64,000 nucleotides of DNA from Flammulina velutipes (GCA_011800155.1 CM022370.1:3162001-3226000); one strand, 5' to 3'; positions 53,399 to 63,724 are shown, numbered from the stretch's first letter. The notes: generated by a model from the letters alone, not told the origin. Made by a program: numbers and translations.

Positions 53399-55231
53399 TT
53401 AGGAACGCCAAGTGTACTGACATATCTTTTCATTACCTTCATTTTCGCAGCACACACAACGCATGGAGCCTGGACGTTTGTCACACCGCTTCTTCTTCTT
53501 CCTACATGACAGACATGCTACGTTCCTCTTCTTCCTCTCTACCTGCTTCGGCTTTACTATCGTCTTCTGTCGTTTGGAGTCGTTAGGACGTTCTTCGTCA
53601 CTCGAAGGGCGCTTTCTCTTCTTGTCTGGTGCACGACGATGATAAGACGACGATTCGGAAGGTGCTTCTCCAGTCCTAGATGTGGGTGGTGTGATAGGCC
53701 CACTAATGGCGCCACGGCGCTCGATTTTGGGGGGAGCCTGAAGATGTGATATGGAGGCGGAAGATGGAGGGTTAGGCCGTTGAGAACGAGGTTTCCCCTT
53801 CACTTTACCAAGTGGCTGACTTGGCGACGAACGAAAACGATTCAATAGATGCTCGAAGTTGGCTCTCTCCGGTTTGTGAGGTAGGGACCCTTCGAAGGGC
53901 TCGATGTGCACTACTTGAGGATATTGTGGGTGTGAGGAAGTCGCTGAGTTGTAGGATGTTATTGGGGGATAAGGATTGCCGTACGCCTGGTTTTGGGTAC
54001 GCGAACTTGAGGCATACGTGGACGACGATGGGAGATGAGGTGGTTTTGGCTTGTTTCTTTGTCTTGTTGATGGTACGATGGTACGATACGGCGAGGAGGT
54101 GGAACTCGAGGGATGAGTTGAGTATGATGTATGAAAAGAGGATTCATTTACATTGGGTGGATACATTTGGGATGTCGAGGAGGATGCGCCTGAAAGCGGT
54201 CGGTGGTGGTGGCTCGGCCTTCTGGTGTTGTTGTCGTCTGGGATTGGCGGGATGGGGCGAAATGAAGAGGAAGAGAAATATGATGTTATGCTTCGCGGTG
54301 GCAGAAGGGTTTGATTACTCGAGTCGATTCTGGGTTGAGAACTTTGTTCGTCAGAGTTCGGGAAGGATGAATGGGGGTACCGCAATGGCGACATAGGGAG
54401 ATGAAAGAGGCGTTGAGTGTCCATGGTGGTACTGCTGGTCATTGAACTTGCACTGTACGGTGAAGAAGCGGATGCTGGAGATGGAAGATATTGTCTACTG
54501 TCTTCAAAAGGCTGGGGACTTCCCGGGGCGTGCCCAAAAGATTCAGATGCTTCTGGGCTCCCATCCTATAGACGATGTCAGCGTTGACGATATGCAATAT
54601 CCGACAAAGCAATTACCAAGCATTCTGTGTGGGGCGATGGATCCATTTGGAATGAAGGTAGTTCACTATGTTGATACGATTGAAGTATCTTTTGTGCCAG
54701 ATTCTCCTCGAATTCACAATCATGAACATTTGGAAGGTTGGTGGCGTGCTCGGAATTGCGATCCTTGGCGGGCGCTGATGGAACGGGAGGAGGCTCTGAG
54801 GTAGATGCGGATGTGGATGGTGGCGCACTGAGGTTGAGAAATGGTTCTATGGTTTGTTCAATTCCTTGTTGGTTCGACGGCCTGCCTTCAGTCGAAGAAG
54901 ATTGATCGTCCAATCCTTGTGGCCAGAACGCGAAAGAAAGTGGCGCCATGTTCTCTGGGCGATGGATATCTGCATTTGTTGATGGTTGTAAGACGTCCTG
55001 GTCTAGGTCAGCCACATTTGCTGCACCTGCGGGAGCCTCTCTGTTGGATTGGTGAGGAAACAATGAGGCAGAAGGACGCCACTCACAACTCTGGATAAAC
55101 AGGACAGGACACCAGAGATCGTAACTCGCGAATCTTTACAATTCATGAGCCTGGGAGAATAATCGTGCAAGTTGGAATGCATTTACCAACTGATCTGGGT
55201 CGTCGGGGGTTGGACGACGGGAAGGATCCAT
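53399..55231 (-). CDS. Putative transcription factor with C-terminal Zn2Cys6 cluster (I)
   Basis: Four exons (55231-55187, 55133-55087, 55040-54617, 54565-53399) total 560 residues and keep the frame at every join. The first exons are short (MDPSRRPTPDDPDQL; IRELRSLVSCPVYPEL). The body is low-complexity Ser/Pro/Arg-rich and probably disordered. The basic stretch RRAPDKKRKRPSSDEERPND precedes a cysteine cluster at the extreme C-terminus: VACLSCRKKKKRCDKRPG then SMRCVCCENEGNEKICQY, that is CX2CX6CX8C and a slightly irregular second half with an extra Cys. Normal Zn2Cys6 factors have the cluster near the N-terminus. DNA binding in the nucleus is inferred. The gene faces away from a second gene with the same layout at 57915-59753. 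Confidence 0.72.
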
Positions 55232-55849
55232 CGAAGAGAAATGAGGCTGTAAAACTATCGATTGTTGGTGGCGACGAACGAAACGGAGATAAAGGCAGAG
55301 TAAAATATCCTTTTTATATCGGAGCGCGCATAGCTTGTTCCTTGTTGCCTAAAATGCTTTAGTGTCTCTGACGCAGTAGTGACGCCGAGAAATTGACGCG
55401 TGCATTCTCGAGGGCTACAAGGGGACGCTGATCAGGAGCTACATTTGAGTGGCGAGAGGACACGCACCTTTCGATAACTTTAGAGAATTTGACGAGAAGA
55501 GCCATTCATCCCGAGAGAGTCTCTTACACGGATCGTAGCTCATAGTCGTCGATCAGAGGAATAAATGTGATATGCAATATGGCAGTGATGATAGCACAGG
55601 CTTGAATTCGAACATGTGTCAGATTGGTCAATGGTAGCTCAAAAGAAAGTTGCGTCGGAAATGCGGACCGATTGTGGCGTCACAGAATAAGGTAAATTAC
55701 GATAACATCCGTGTACAATACAAAAAGATGAGTAATGAGTGGTGGTGCATAAGTATGTACTGAGCGCTAAACGCTGATCACCCCGATGGGTGCTGGGTAT
55801 ATCCGAGTACCGAAGAAGAAAAAAAGAAAAAAGAGGCTCCTACATTTTT
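55232..55849. other. Intergenic interval
   Basis: Promoter side of the Zn2Cys6 gene I and 3' side of the next leftward gene. No coding sequence is seen. Confidence 0.45.
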
Positions 55850-57145
55850 CTACTCAACATCGCTGTTGATGGATCCTGCGGGAGGCGTCCAATCCTGGTC
55901 CTTATTCATTGGCCTCTCCTTCTTCTCCTCCGGCTGCTGCTCTCGTTCCTTCCCTTTTCCTTTCCCTTTACTCTTGCTACTCTTATTCCGCGTGAACCTC
56001 GACCACGCCTTGTCCTAGAGCCACAAAATCAATAACAAGTCGCATATCAAGAATTGACGAGCTCTCACCTTGTGATTACCATTAACGTTGTTCATGGGTA
56101 CTTCCCCGTCCGGCCTCTCCATTTGGAAGAACTCGTCGATGTCCCTCGACTCACCATCGTCGTCATGCTCAGCGACGGCCGTGGGGTCATTGAATGGATC
56201 GTCCCTCTCGTGTCCCGAGAGGAAGGGGTTCTTCTCTTTGGGCTTGCGGTTACGCAGGCCAGGCGGGCGCCATCCGCGTTTGCGCATCTGCTCTTCTTGC
56301 ACCTCGGGAGACGGCTTCGTCTCGCGCGGAGGCGGTGGGGGAGGAGACATGAAGTACGAGAACAATCCAGTTTGGAATATCGAAGTAGGGGCAGGCTGGG
56401 GAAACTACATGAGTATACAGAGTTACATATGACAGACAGTTAGATCTTAAGCCGCACCTTCTTCTGCGCCTCCTGATGATTACTCTGCGAGTGGTCGTCA
56501 ACGTCGTCCTCATCCAACTCCCGAAGCTGGGTATGACTCTCGCTCGCGTCCGGGTTGGACGCAGGCTTGGATTTCGGAGAGACGCGCTTGAGCAGCTTGC
56601 TGAACCATCCCCCAGGCTTCTTGTCCTCCTTATCCTTCGCATGGAATATCCTGCTGCTGACACTCTTCAGGCTCAACCCGTCACCCTCTTCTCTTCTATC
56701 CGCGCCGTCCCTAATATCAAGAACAGTGACGACGCCGTCGTTGAGGCGCCCATCAAAAAACGCGCGGACCAGAACGGTCTGGAGGGACCCGTCGTTTTTG
56801 AATGGTCGGATTTTGCACCAGGTGCCGGAGGCGGGGGGATGCTCGACGAATACGCGGTGCATCATGGGTCGTAGATTTAGTGTGTGGAATTCTAGGGCGC
56901 GCGTGAGGGTTTCGTAGGACATGTACGTGACTTCGGAGGGAGCGAGGGAGAAGTTGCGGGACCAGCCGTGGCGCCTGGGATAGAGGTGAGCGACTTGGGC
57001 TTGGGGGTGAGGAAATGAGCGCTACATACATGGCAACACAGTTGAGATGGCCATCTGAATGCCCATCGTGTCGTCCAGTCATCGCGGTATCCCTCGATCT
57101 GCTAGACATAGCAGACGAGGCATTGAGCTGCACACCGTCAGACAT
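55850..57145 (-). CDS. Hypothetical conserved-looking protein, basic and acidic segments
   Basis: ATG 57145 (MSDGVQLNASSAMSSRSRDT) begins a protein of at least four exons. A short His/Asp-rich exon leads to WSRNFSLAPSEVTYMSYETL, TRALEFHTLNLRPMMHRVFV, ASGTWCKIRPFKNDGSLQTV and LVRAFFDGRLNDGVVTVLDI, which looks like a folded domain. It is followed by a basic KKPGGWFSKLLKRVSPKS linker. After an intron near 56400-56455 the text FSYFMSPPPPPPRETKP, RKRGWRPPGLRNRKPKEKNP and acidic NPFLSGHERDDPFNDPTAVA follows, then a last exon DKAWSRFTRNKSSKSKGKGK ending PPAGSINSDVE, TAG 55850-55852. I do not recognise the family. The alternation of basic and acidic tracts suggests a nuclear or nucleic-acid-associated protein, but this is weak. 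Confidence 0.6.
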
Positions 57146-57914
57146 AGCCAGAGGGAGAGGTTTCGCAGGATAAAGCGGGAAGAGGGAAAGATGCGTGGAA
57201 TCCGCATTTGTTTCTACCCTTGTGTGACATCGTGCAGGGATGTGGGATAATTTGATATTGCCTTGGAAACGTACTGTCGTGCTATTTCGAGTTGGTCAAG
57301 TCCATTCAGACGAGTCAAAGCCTGTCAAAGCACGACGTTCGGATGGTGGAAGTAGCTACGTAAAACATTCACATCGGCCCGATCGTTCCTTCTCTTGAAC
57401 CATCACTTTCACGTTGTGGCGTGAAATACTTGCTATGAATCTAAATCATCTCAGGATTTATCTCTTTGAAGCCTCTTCAGTACTAGTCGACCTAAAGGAT
57501 TCCTCGCACTTATTTAGCTGGTGAACGCGTCTAGTTGTTCGCCCTTGGTAGTCCTTGTTCCCAAAGTGAAGGTGTGGGTCCACCTCTTCATCTCACGCTT
57601 GGATCCCTGACAGTTCACACAACTGCACCTTGTATTTCCGGCCTTCCTCCCCCATTGCACACAATGCTCGTTTCACATGTCCGCGCTGAATAAGTTGGAT
57701 CTTGTATTCCTTTCGGACACAATGGCAAGGGCAAACCTGACAGCGAGAGGTAACGTACGGTTCGTCGGGTATATAGCATTGACAGATGGGATTTGCTCTT
57801 ACTTCATTCTCTTCCTTCTCTGTTTTCTGTTTCTCCTTGGTTGCTGGACGACCTTGCACTTTCTTTTAACGACTAAATACTAATTCTAACGACTCATCCT
57901 GTCCGCCCTTTGAT
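57146..57914. other. Divergent intergenic interval
   Basis: This is the region between the leftward hypothetical gene and the rightward Zn2Cys6 gene II. A minus-strand 88-codon Cys-rich frame at 57593-57859 and a plus frame at 57677-57883 are not supported by context. Confidence 0.45.
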
Positions 57915-59753
57915 ATGTCGACGCGCGATGGAGGAGCTCCCGACAAGAGGCGCAGACAATCTCTGGTGAGTGCTCGATCGCAAACTCAAGCATGGCGTAC
58001 TAAATACTTCACTTGCAGCTCCTTCCGCAACTCCGAATCACGACCAACTCTCCGCAGTAAGCCATATCGTCTTTACAATACGGTGATTTCGCTCAACTCT
58101 GTTAAAAGGTTGAATGGACAACAAGATGTCATTACGGATTCACAGTCCACGTACCATCCCGAGAACACCTCAGGCCCGTATCCCCAATCCGATCCCAGTG
58201 CTCAATACTCTCCACAACTCAATGTACTTAATACTAATGCATTCGACGGCACGGACGGAGCAGGCCAGATAGACCCAACGGCGTACCCTCAGGCTTTCCA
58301 CGGACTTGAGTGGAGTGTTCTCTTGGGATGTTATGTGCAGTCTACCAATGCCGAAGCACCCACTCAGCAGGAGGAAACCATGGTACGCGTCAACCCCAGT
58401 ACCACTCTCTCGATACGACCCTAAACCCAATTGCAGAACACTGGATGGTCTCTGGATGCGCCTGACTGGCGCGACCACAACGACTTCGTATTCCCGCCCT
58501 CGAGCCCGTTCACCCAATCTCTGACTCTCCACTCTCCTCTGGCCGACTCGGCAGCTGGCTCATCAAGCCATTCGTCGTCAGCCATGAGCACCAGCTTCGC
58601 GGATTCGCCATTCCCTATATCGAGTGGTTCGAGCGTGCTTGGATACTACGACGCGCGCCGGAGTAGTGCTGATTTCGAGTCTTCTGCGTCGCGGCGACGC
58701 ATGGAAGCGTTCTCCAATGCGTTCTCTTCGCGTTCTACGATTACAGGTCCCCCGATGTCTGCACCTCCTCATGTTAATGCCTTCCCAAGCTCATACGACG
58801 CGAGTACCTCGGTAAGTATATCGGTTCTGAGTCGACCGCTTACGCTTGTGCTAAATCCTATATCGTCTCAGGATAATGAATGGCTCGAAGCATCCACAAG
58901 TGCCCATGCTCTCTTTCCACAAGCCTCGCCTACTGGAATGGATTACTACCCACCGGGATCTGTATCCCCATCCCTGTTCGACTCCTCAAGTCCACGGAGT
59001 GGCATGCCATCCAGCTCCGGGTCCAGCTCCCACCCATACCTCCTTCCCGAACTTGAAGGCGAAGTCAGTCGGAGACACTCGTATGGTTCTTCGGACCACA
59101 CCTCTCTCAGGCCCCCGAGTCAGAGTACACACCGTCATTCATATTCGGATGACCCAAACTACGCGTCAACTTCGCGAGTGTATGGTTCTTCGGGCCCTGA
59201 GCTACGTCCGACGCACCAGCATTCGTACTCGGATGGCCCCGCATACGCTACGACTTCCCAGCCGTCATCCGCTGTGCCCACCGGCTGGCAGAGTATCCCG
59301 ATGGACATCGCCTCTGGTCTCCCTACCGATTCCCCATACTACCACCCCCCAGATCCAAACTCATCAACGCAATTCAGACTTCCCTCGCGCACCTACAAGC
59401 ATGATCGGAAACGCGGTCCGTACAAGAAGTCGGTGGATGGGATAAAGAGGACGAGATCGCAGGAGTATCGGTATAATGTTGAGAATGCGGAGTTTGATAT
59501 CCTTACTGGGAACCCGGATGAGCAGGGGAGTCCGAGGCCTAAGAGGAGGAAGCGAGGGGAGGGGACGAAGGGGAAGGGAGGAGTGGGGAAGGTGGCGTGT
59601 AAGGCGTGTTCGGCTCGACATTATCGGTGCGAGCAGGATGAAGGTGGAGCGAGGTGTGAGAGGTGTATTTTTGATGACATTGAATGTGTGTATGTCGAGA
59701 GGGTTGGAAAGGGGAAGGGTGGGTCGACGAAAGGAAACGGGAAAGGGAAATGA
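57915..59753 (+). CDS. Putative transcription factor with C-terminal Zn2Cys6 cluster (II)
   Basis: The exon layout parallels gene I: a first exon MSTRDGGAPDKRRRQSL, a tiny second exon (LLPQLRITTNSPQ), then LNGQQDVITDSQ and further exons starting NTGWSLDAPDWRDHNDFVFP and DNEWLEASTSAHALF. Most of the protein is Ser/Tyr/His-rich (repeats of HRHSYSDDP and HQHSYSDGP type). The basic segment HDRKRGPYKKSVDGIKRTRS precedes a perfect CX2CX6CX8CX2CX6C cluster at the C-terminus: CKACSARHYRCEQDEGGARC then ERCIFDDIECVY, ending in a GKGKGGSTKGNGKGK tail. DNA binding is inferred, though the cluster has fewer Arg/Lys between Cys 2 and 3 than usual. Stop is TGA at 59751-59753; it ends 125 bases before tRNA-Met. 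Confidence 0.75.
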
Positions 59754-59878
59754 CATGGACAATGCTGATATATTAGACTCACTTAATACCTTAGGATGTG
59801 GATAATAATGTCTATGCCTAAAATTTGAAAAATCTGGTGTGTACTGATTGTGATCCACGATTACGCCACACATGAACC

Positions 59879-59981
59879 GCCTCCTTGGCTCAGTTGGCTA
59901 GAGCGCGAGTCTCATACTTTGTGTGTGATCACTACCCAGTGAATAATCTCGAGGTCGCAAGTTCGAGCCTTGCAGGGGGCA
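59879..59981 (+). tRNA. tRNA-Met(CAT), intron-containing
   Basis: The acceptor stem gcctcct pairs with agggggc (one G-T). The D arm is tggctcagttggctagagc. The anticodon arm is cgag...ctcg with loop ctcataa once an intron of about 29 bases (after ctcata, before atctcg) is removed, giving anticodon CAT. The T arm is gcaag ttcgagc cttgc. The elongator-type anticodon arm with T-T next to the loop fits tRNA-Met. Confidence 0.85.
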
Positions 59982-60695
59982 TGTCTATCTGAATGAACTG
60001 GTCTTTTTTGGCGTCACCTGTGATGTCCTCAACAAAGAAAGCCATCTGTTCCGATGTCAAATTGATTATTGCACTGAGACGAAACGACTCAGGCCCAGGA
60101 ATCAGGACCCGGAACCGAAAGAAAGATCCTTGGAATACGGGGTATTCAAATTGGAGGCGTATCTGCATGCATATGATCGGATTGGGGCGCTGTGGAATGG
60201 TGTGGAGGCGCGGAGAATGCGAACTAGACGGGTTTTTTAATCACGGCAAGGTGGGGCTGGGGCGCTGGAGTGGGGCGGAGCATGGAATTATTATTGAGGA
60301 ATGCGAACTGTGGCGCCAGGAGGAGGGGGAAGGAACGTAAACTCTAATTCGCCATCACGCGCGCTCCCCTTCATGACGTGGGCGGTGATTAGCCCATTTA
60401 GGACAAGCCGAGAGCGGGCGATTTGAATAGGTTTGGTTGGATTGCGAGCGGTATAGGACTGCGCTGGAGTGCGCTGAGTCGTATATTTCATTGGATATGG
60501 GTATATGGCAACGACGATGGCGGTCGTGAGGGACTGAAATGGGGGAGGGAAGATTCTCGGTGGCGTGTGAAGATATGACATCATCCATCGTTAGGTGATA
60601 CACAGAGTGCAAATTAGCGACAGCCCAAACCACAACACACAGTCGTTCACCCACCAACCTTTTCCATCTTTCCCTTTTTCTTTTTTTCCTCTTCG
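59982..60695. other. Intergenic interval next to tRNA-Met
   Basis: A minus-strand frame at about 59990-60168 (MQIRLQFEYPVFQGSFFRFR, VEDITGDAKKDQF) looks mildly coding but runs into the tRNA antisense. No gene model could be built. One TGTGGCGC motif is at 60309-60316. Confidence 0.4.
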
Positions 60696-61703
60696 ATGAC
60701 AACGTCGCCCAATGCAAGCACGTTGACAAAACAAAGGCCAAAACATCCTCCGAGAATGGGGTCGTTCAGCAAACGCAATGCGAGCGTAGATGGGCTGAGA
60801 GAGGTCCCGTTGCCTGGTGGCGCAGCAGAGGGAAGCAGCACGACGAATAAACTGAAGAAGGAGCGACGCGAATCGTCTGGGGACGTTGAAGAAGACTGGC
60901 AGGATCTCGGACTCGGAGCGCTGAGCCTGCAAGAGCCCACAAAGACGGAAACGATACTGCCCTACGCACGACCATACAGCCAGCCCCCCGCGTCGCCCAA
61001 TCCTGACCCGACGACGATGACGGCGACGACGAGCTCCGCGCTCTCCGACAGGATGAGCAGTGCCTCTTTGCCGTTACCGACGCAAATCCCTTTTCATGCC
61101 CTTCCGAGGGCAACACCGACGTCGACGATTCCGGAGGACGGAGAGGCAGCGGATCTGTCCACGACGCCGACGGCAACGTCAACCGCCCCGATACCACCGC
61201 CACCCGCGCCCCGCCCCTTCTCTCGCCCTCCCACAGCCATCTCCCGTCCGCCGTCCATCTCGCGGCAACGCCCCTCCACCTCCTCCTCCCTCTCCTCCTC
61301 CTCCTCCACCTCCTCATACCCCGCCCCCGAACCACCCACAATCCTCCAGCCCCCCCTCCCCTCCACGCACCCCCGCAGAAACGACTTTGAACCACATGCA
61401 CCGTTCCTCGCTCCAACACCGCCACCGCCAGACGCGTGGATCGAAGTGGAGACCACACAGTCCGAGTACAGGCTTAACGTACATCTTCCGGGATTTAAGC
61501 GCGATGCTATTACGCTCGCTACGAAGAAACGTAGGATTTTGCATGTCGTCGCTGACTCGTGGGAGGCGGGGGGTGGCCATTTTGAGAGGCGCATCAGCTT
61601 TGGATACGATGCGGATCTCGTTAGCGTCCGAGCGGAGTTTGACGGCCAAATGTTGAGGGTCATTGTTCCGCGGAGAGTGAATGGCATGGGCAGCATGTCA
61701 TAG
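60696..61703 (+). CDS. Small heat-shock protein (HSP20/alpha-crystallin domain) with long disordered N-terminus
   Basis: A single exon of 335 codons from ATG 60696 (MTTSPNASTLTKQRPKHPPR). The first 230 residues are Ser/Pro/Thr-rich and low complexity, with a conserved-looking EEDWQDLGLGALSLQEPTK near residue 65. The last 90 residues form the alpha-crystallin domain: PDAWIEVETTQSEYRLNVHL, PGFKRDAITLATKKRRILHV, FERRISFGYDADLVSVRAEF and DGQMLRVIVPRRV, where LRVIVPRR is the final strand region. The family prevents aggregation of unfolding proteins. The unusually long N-terminal extension is uncommon for canonical sHSPs and resembles agaric variants of unknown role. There are no introns. It lies between tRNA-Met and a damaged Met-type tRNA on the opposite strand. 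Confidence 0.8.
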   Translation: MTTSPNASTLTKQRPKHPPRMGSFSKRNASVDGLREVPLPGGAAEGSSTTNKLKKERRESSGDVEEDWQDLGLGALSLQEPTKTETILPYARPYSQPPASPNPDPTTMTATTSSALSDRMSSASLPLPTQIPFHALPRATPTSTIPEDGEAADLSTTPTATSTAPIPPPPAPRPFSRPPTAISRPPSISRQRPSTSSSLSSSSSTSSYPAPEPPTILQPPLPSTHPRRNDFEPHAPFLAPTPPPPDAWIEVETTQSEYRLNVHLPGFKRDAITLATKKRRILHVVADSWEAGGGHFERRISFGYDADLVSVRAEFDGQMLRVIVPRRVNGMGSMS

Positions 61704-62015
61704 ACGACCACGACGACGAGACCGATGCTGCATCTATCATTCCTGCATACCTCTTTACCCACGCACGTATTTATCAACGCTACTCACCATCACCACCACC
61801 ACCCAGTACATTACTACACGGACTATTACTTCTCTTGCTTCCTTTGAATTGTCTATACTACCTACATCCTGGTTTACGCGTGCCCTCGTATTTTACTTCA
61901 AGGTGTTGTATCTTTCATAAAATTCACACTCAGCGTTAGGCCTCGAGTTGGTGTCCACAGTGACATAGCTATAGTGTAGTCTTCGTGTGGCGCAAAAGTA
62001 ATGGAAGATGGCTAG
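61704..62015. other. Short intergenic interval
   Basis: This is the 3' region of the HSP20-like gene up to the minus-strand Met-type tRNA. A TGTGGCGC motif is at 61986-61993. Confidence 0.4.
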
Positions 62016-62093
62016 TGCCCCCTGCGAGAATTGAACTCGCGTCCTCGGGATTGTACAGTTATGTATGACACCCGCGCTGTGAACCAAGGAGGC
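62016..62093 (-). tRNA. Met-type tRNA (CAT) with intron and shortened D arm, possible pseudogene
   Basis: On the minus strand the acceptor gcctcct pairs with agggggc exactly as in the tRNA-Met at 59879. The anticodon arm cgggt/tcccg carries loop gtcataa after removal of a roughly 12-base intron, giving CAT. The T arm is gcgag ttcaatt ctcgc, fully paired. The D arm (ggttcacagc) lacks about eight bases of the loop compared with the other copy, so its folding is doubtful. It could still be charged, or be a decayed duplicate. Confidence 0.55.
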
Positions 62094-62213
62094 GAGAATC
62101 AACGCTTTCAAGTTCACTCTGGACAGTGGCTTTTAAAAACCCACATAAAATACCCAAAAGAAAAAGAAAACAAACACGCTCTATGTACTGAACATCACTT
62201 ATGCGCGAAATTA

Positions 62214-63455
62214 TCACTGTACTTTGACCATCTGCTCCATGCGACCAACCATCAACCTCGCTGCATTCCCTTTCACCATAGCGCTCGCGTGTTCATCTGC
62301 TGAACGCTTTGACTCATCAGACGTCTCGCCCAAATCTGAATCCGCAATCCATTCAGGACTACCACCGTAGCGGCGTTCCTTGGCCTGCTCCTGCGCGTTG
62401 TGCGTGTCGTGCTTCTTGTTCGCAGGCGTGGCTTCCTCTTCTGCGTGCGCTTTAGCGTCTTCAGAGCCACTCGCGGAGTCATCAGCTTGGGGTCCGGCGG
62501 AGTTGTAGTCTGGAGCACGAAGTTCACGGCCAACCAGAGCGTGAGGAGCCGCGGACGTCTTGACGGACTCAGAGGAAGCAGCTGGTACGTCTCTTGGCGA
62601 CGACGATGGAGGGCTGGGAGCGGCGACTGGTAGAGCAGGGGCAGCAGCGACATCTCTCGGCGATGGCGCAGAAGGGCTGGCGGGATGGCTAGGAGGAGTA
62701 ACTGGTAGAGAAGGAACTCCTGGGACAGCTCTAGCGGGATGAGGAGCGCCGGGAGGGGTGACTGGCAGAGCGGGAGCAACTGGAGGAGCAGGGGCAGCAG
62801 CGACATCTCTCGGCGACGGCGCAGAAGGGCTGGCGGGAGGGCTAGGAGGAGTAACTGGTAGAGAAGGAACTCCTGGAACAGCTCTAGCGGGATGAGGAGC
62901 GCCGGGAGGAGTGACTGGCAGAGAAGGGACAGCTGTGACACCTCTAGCGGGACGAGAAGGAACCGCGTTGGCTAGTGCAGCCAGAGGCGCAACGAGAGCT
63001 TTGAGCTCAGAATCTTTGATCGCTCGTGCGCTAGGAGCCGGGCTACGAGGCGCGCGGTTCATAGCGAGTTTGATGTTCTCGATCTGACGACGTGAGAGCG
63101 TAGTATGCGGTGGAGCGACTTGCTGCGGCAGTGGTTTGTTCGCGCGTTTAAGGACGTTCCGCTTGGGCGATGTCTGAGTTTCAGTGCTAGAGGGCGTTGA
63201 CGTCGAGGTCGATGTCGATGAAGGCTCCGACGAGGAAGAAGGCGTAGGCGGTGATGTAGAATTGACCGGCGGCGAAGGACTGCCAGCCAGAAGAGGGTTA
63301 GGGAGGCCAGCAAGCTGACGACGAGACGAGGGATCTTGACTAGCAGCGATCCGGTGAGGCAAGTTTCCTGCGGGCGATGCCTCGGACCCGTTGAGAGGAA
63401 GAGAGTGAGCGAGGACGATGCTCAGCAAGACAGTGATCCAGAAGGAAGGTTGCAT
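62214..63455 (-). CDS. Secreted proline/alanine-rich repeat protein
   Basis: ATG 63455 opens a signal peptide (MQPSFWITVLLSIVLAHSLP); a TATA-like element lies about 135 bases upstream (63588-63601). The in-frame ATG at 63641 is before the TATA and is rejected. The mature part has several dibasic sites (SSRRQL, PKRNVLKR, LSRRQI) that could be cut by a Kex2-like protease. A middle block is built from repeats of PSLPVTPPGAPHPARAVPGV and PPSPPASPSAPSPRDVAAAP; at DNA level, two near-identical 153-base units lie at about 62648-62800 and 62801-62950. The C-terminal third is acidic/Glu-rich and ends MVGRMEQMVKVQ. No introns. The function is unknown; repeated secreted proteins of this kind may attach to the cell wall or be processed to peptides. 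Confidence 0.65.
   Translation of the reverse strand: MQPSFWITVLLSIVLAHSLPLNGSEASPAGNLPHRIAASQDPSSRRQLAGLPNPLLAGSPSPPVNSTSPPTPSSSSEPSSTSTSTSTPSSTETQTSPKRNVLKRANKPLPQQVAPPHTTLSRRQIENIKLAMNRAPRSPAPSARAIKDSELKALVAPLAALANAVPSRPARGVTAVPSLPVTPPGAPHPARAVPGVPSLPVTPPSPPASPSAPSPRDVAAAPAPPVAPALPVTPPGAPHPARAVPGVPSLPVTPPSHPASPSAPSPRDVAAAPALPVAAPSPPSSSPRDVPAASSESVKTSAAPHALVGRELRAPDYNSAGPQADDSASGSEDAKAHAEEEATPANKKHDTHNAQEQAKERRYGGSPEWIADSDLGETSDESKRSADEHASAMVKGNAARLMVGRMEQMVKVQ
62648..62950. repeat. Tandem 153-base coding repeat
   Basis: Two adjacent units start with cgacatctctcggcga at 62648 and 62801, giving a period of 153 bases (51 codons). The differences are a few substitutions, and the second unit diverges toward its end. 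The unit lies inside the secreted Pro/Ala-rich protein, and the period is a multiple of three. Confidence 0.75.
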
Positions 63456-63724
63456 CTTGGTGTAGATAGAGTGTGCGTAGACGACGAAAGTGTTCGGATA
63501 GGGCGATAGAGGCGACCTTGAAGGAAACGGTAGAGGGAATGTGGGGGAAAGGAAGAAAGAGTAGAATCCTGTCGTTCTGGCTCGGCCTGTGATATTTATA
63601 CTGGCTTCAGGCGCACGTGGTCGCGATGCTTCCCCAAACATCGGCCATCGGTCCGGGATCGCGACTTTTCTTCGCCTCCCATATAGAAGCTTACCTGCTT
63701 AGGCGCTTACAACTGAACTGTGCT

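Noticed and set aside
57593..57859. Cys-rich minus-strand frame of 88 codons (CQCYIPDEPY, CPCHC)
   Set aside because: The cysteines show no known spacing, it sits in the promoter of the Zn2Cys6 gene II, and a competing plus-strand frame overlaps it.
59932..60168. Minus-strand 78-codon frame ending in PARLELATSRLFTG
   Set aside because: The ending is the well-known antisense translation of a tRNA (here tRNA-Met). The upstream part has no start context, splice partner or domain, so no gene is called.
61893..62117. Minus-strand 74-codon frame with TRVQFSQGAL
   Set aside because: It is translation through the Met-type tRNA at 62016-62093, not a protein gene.
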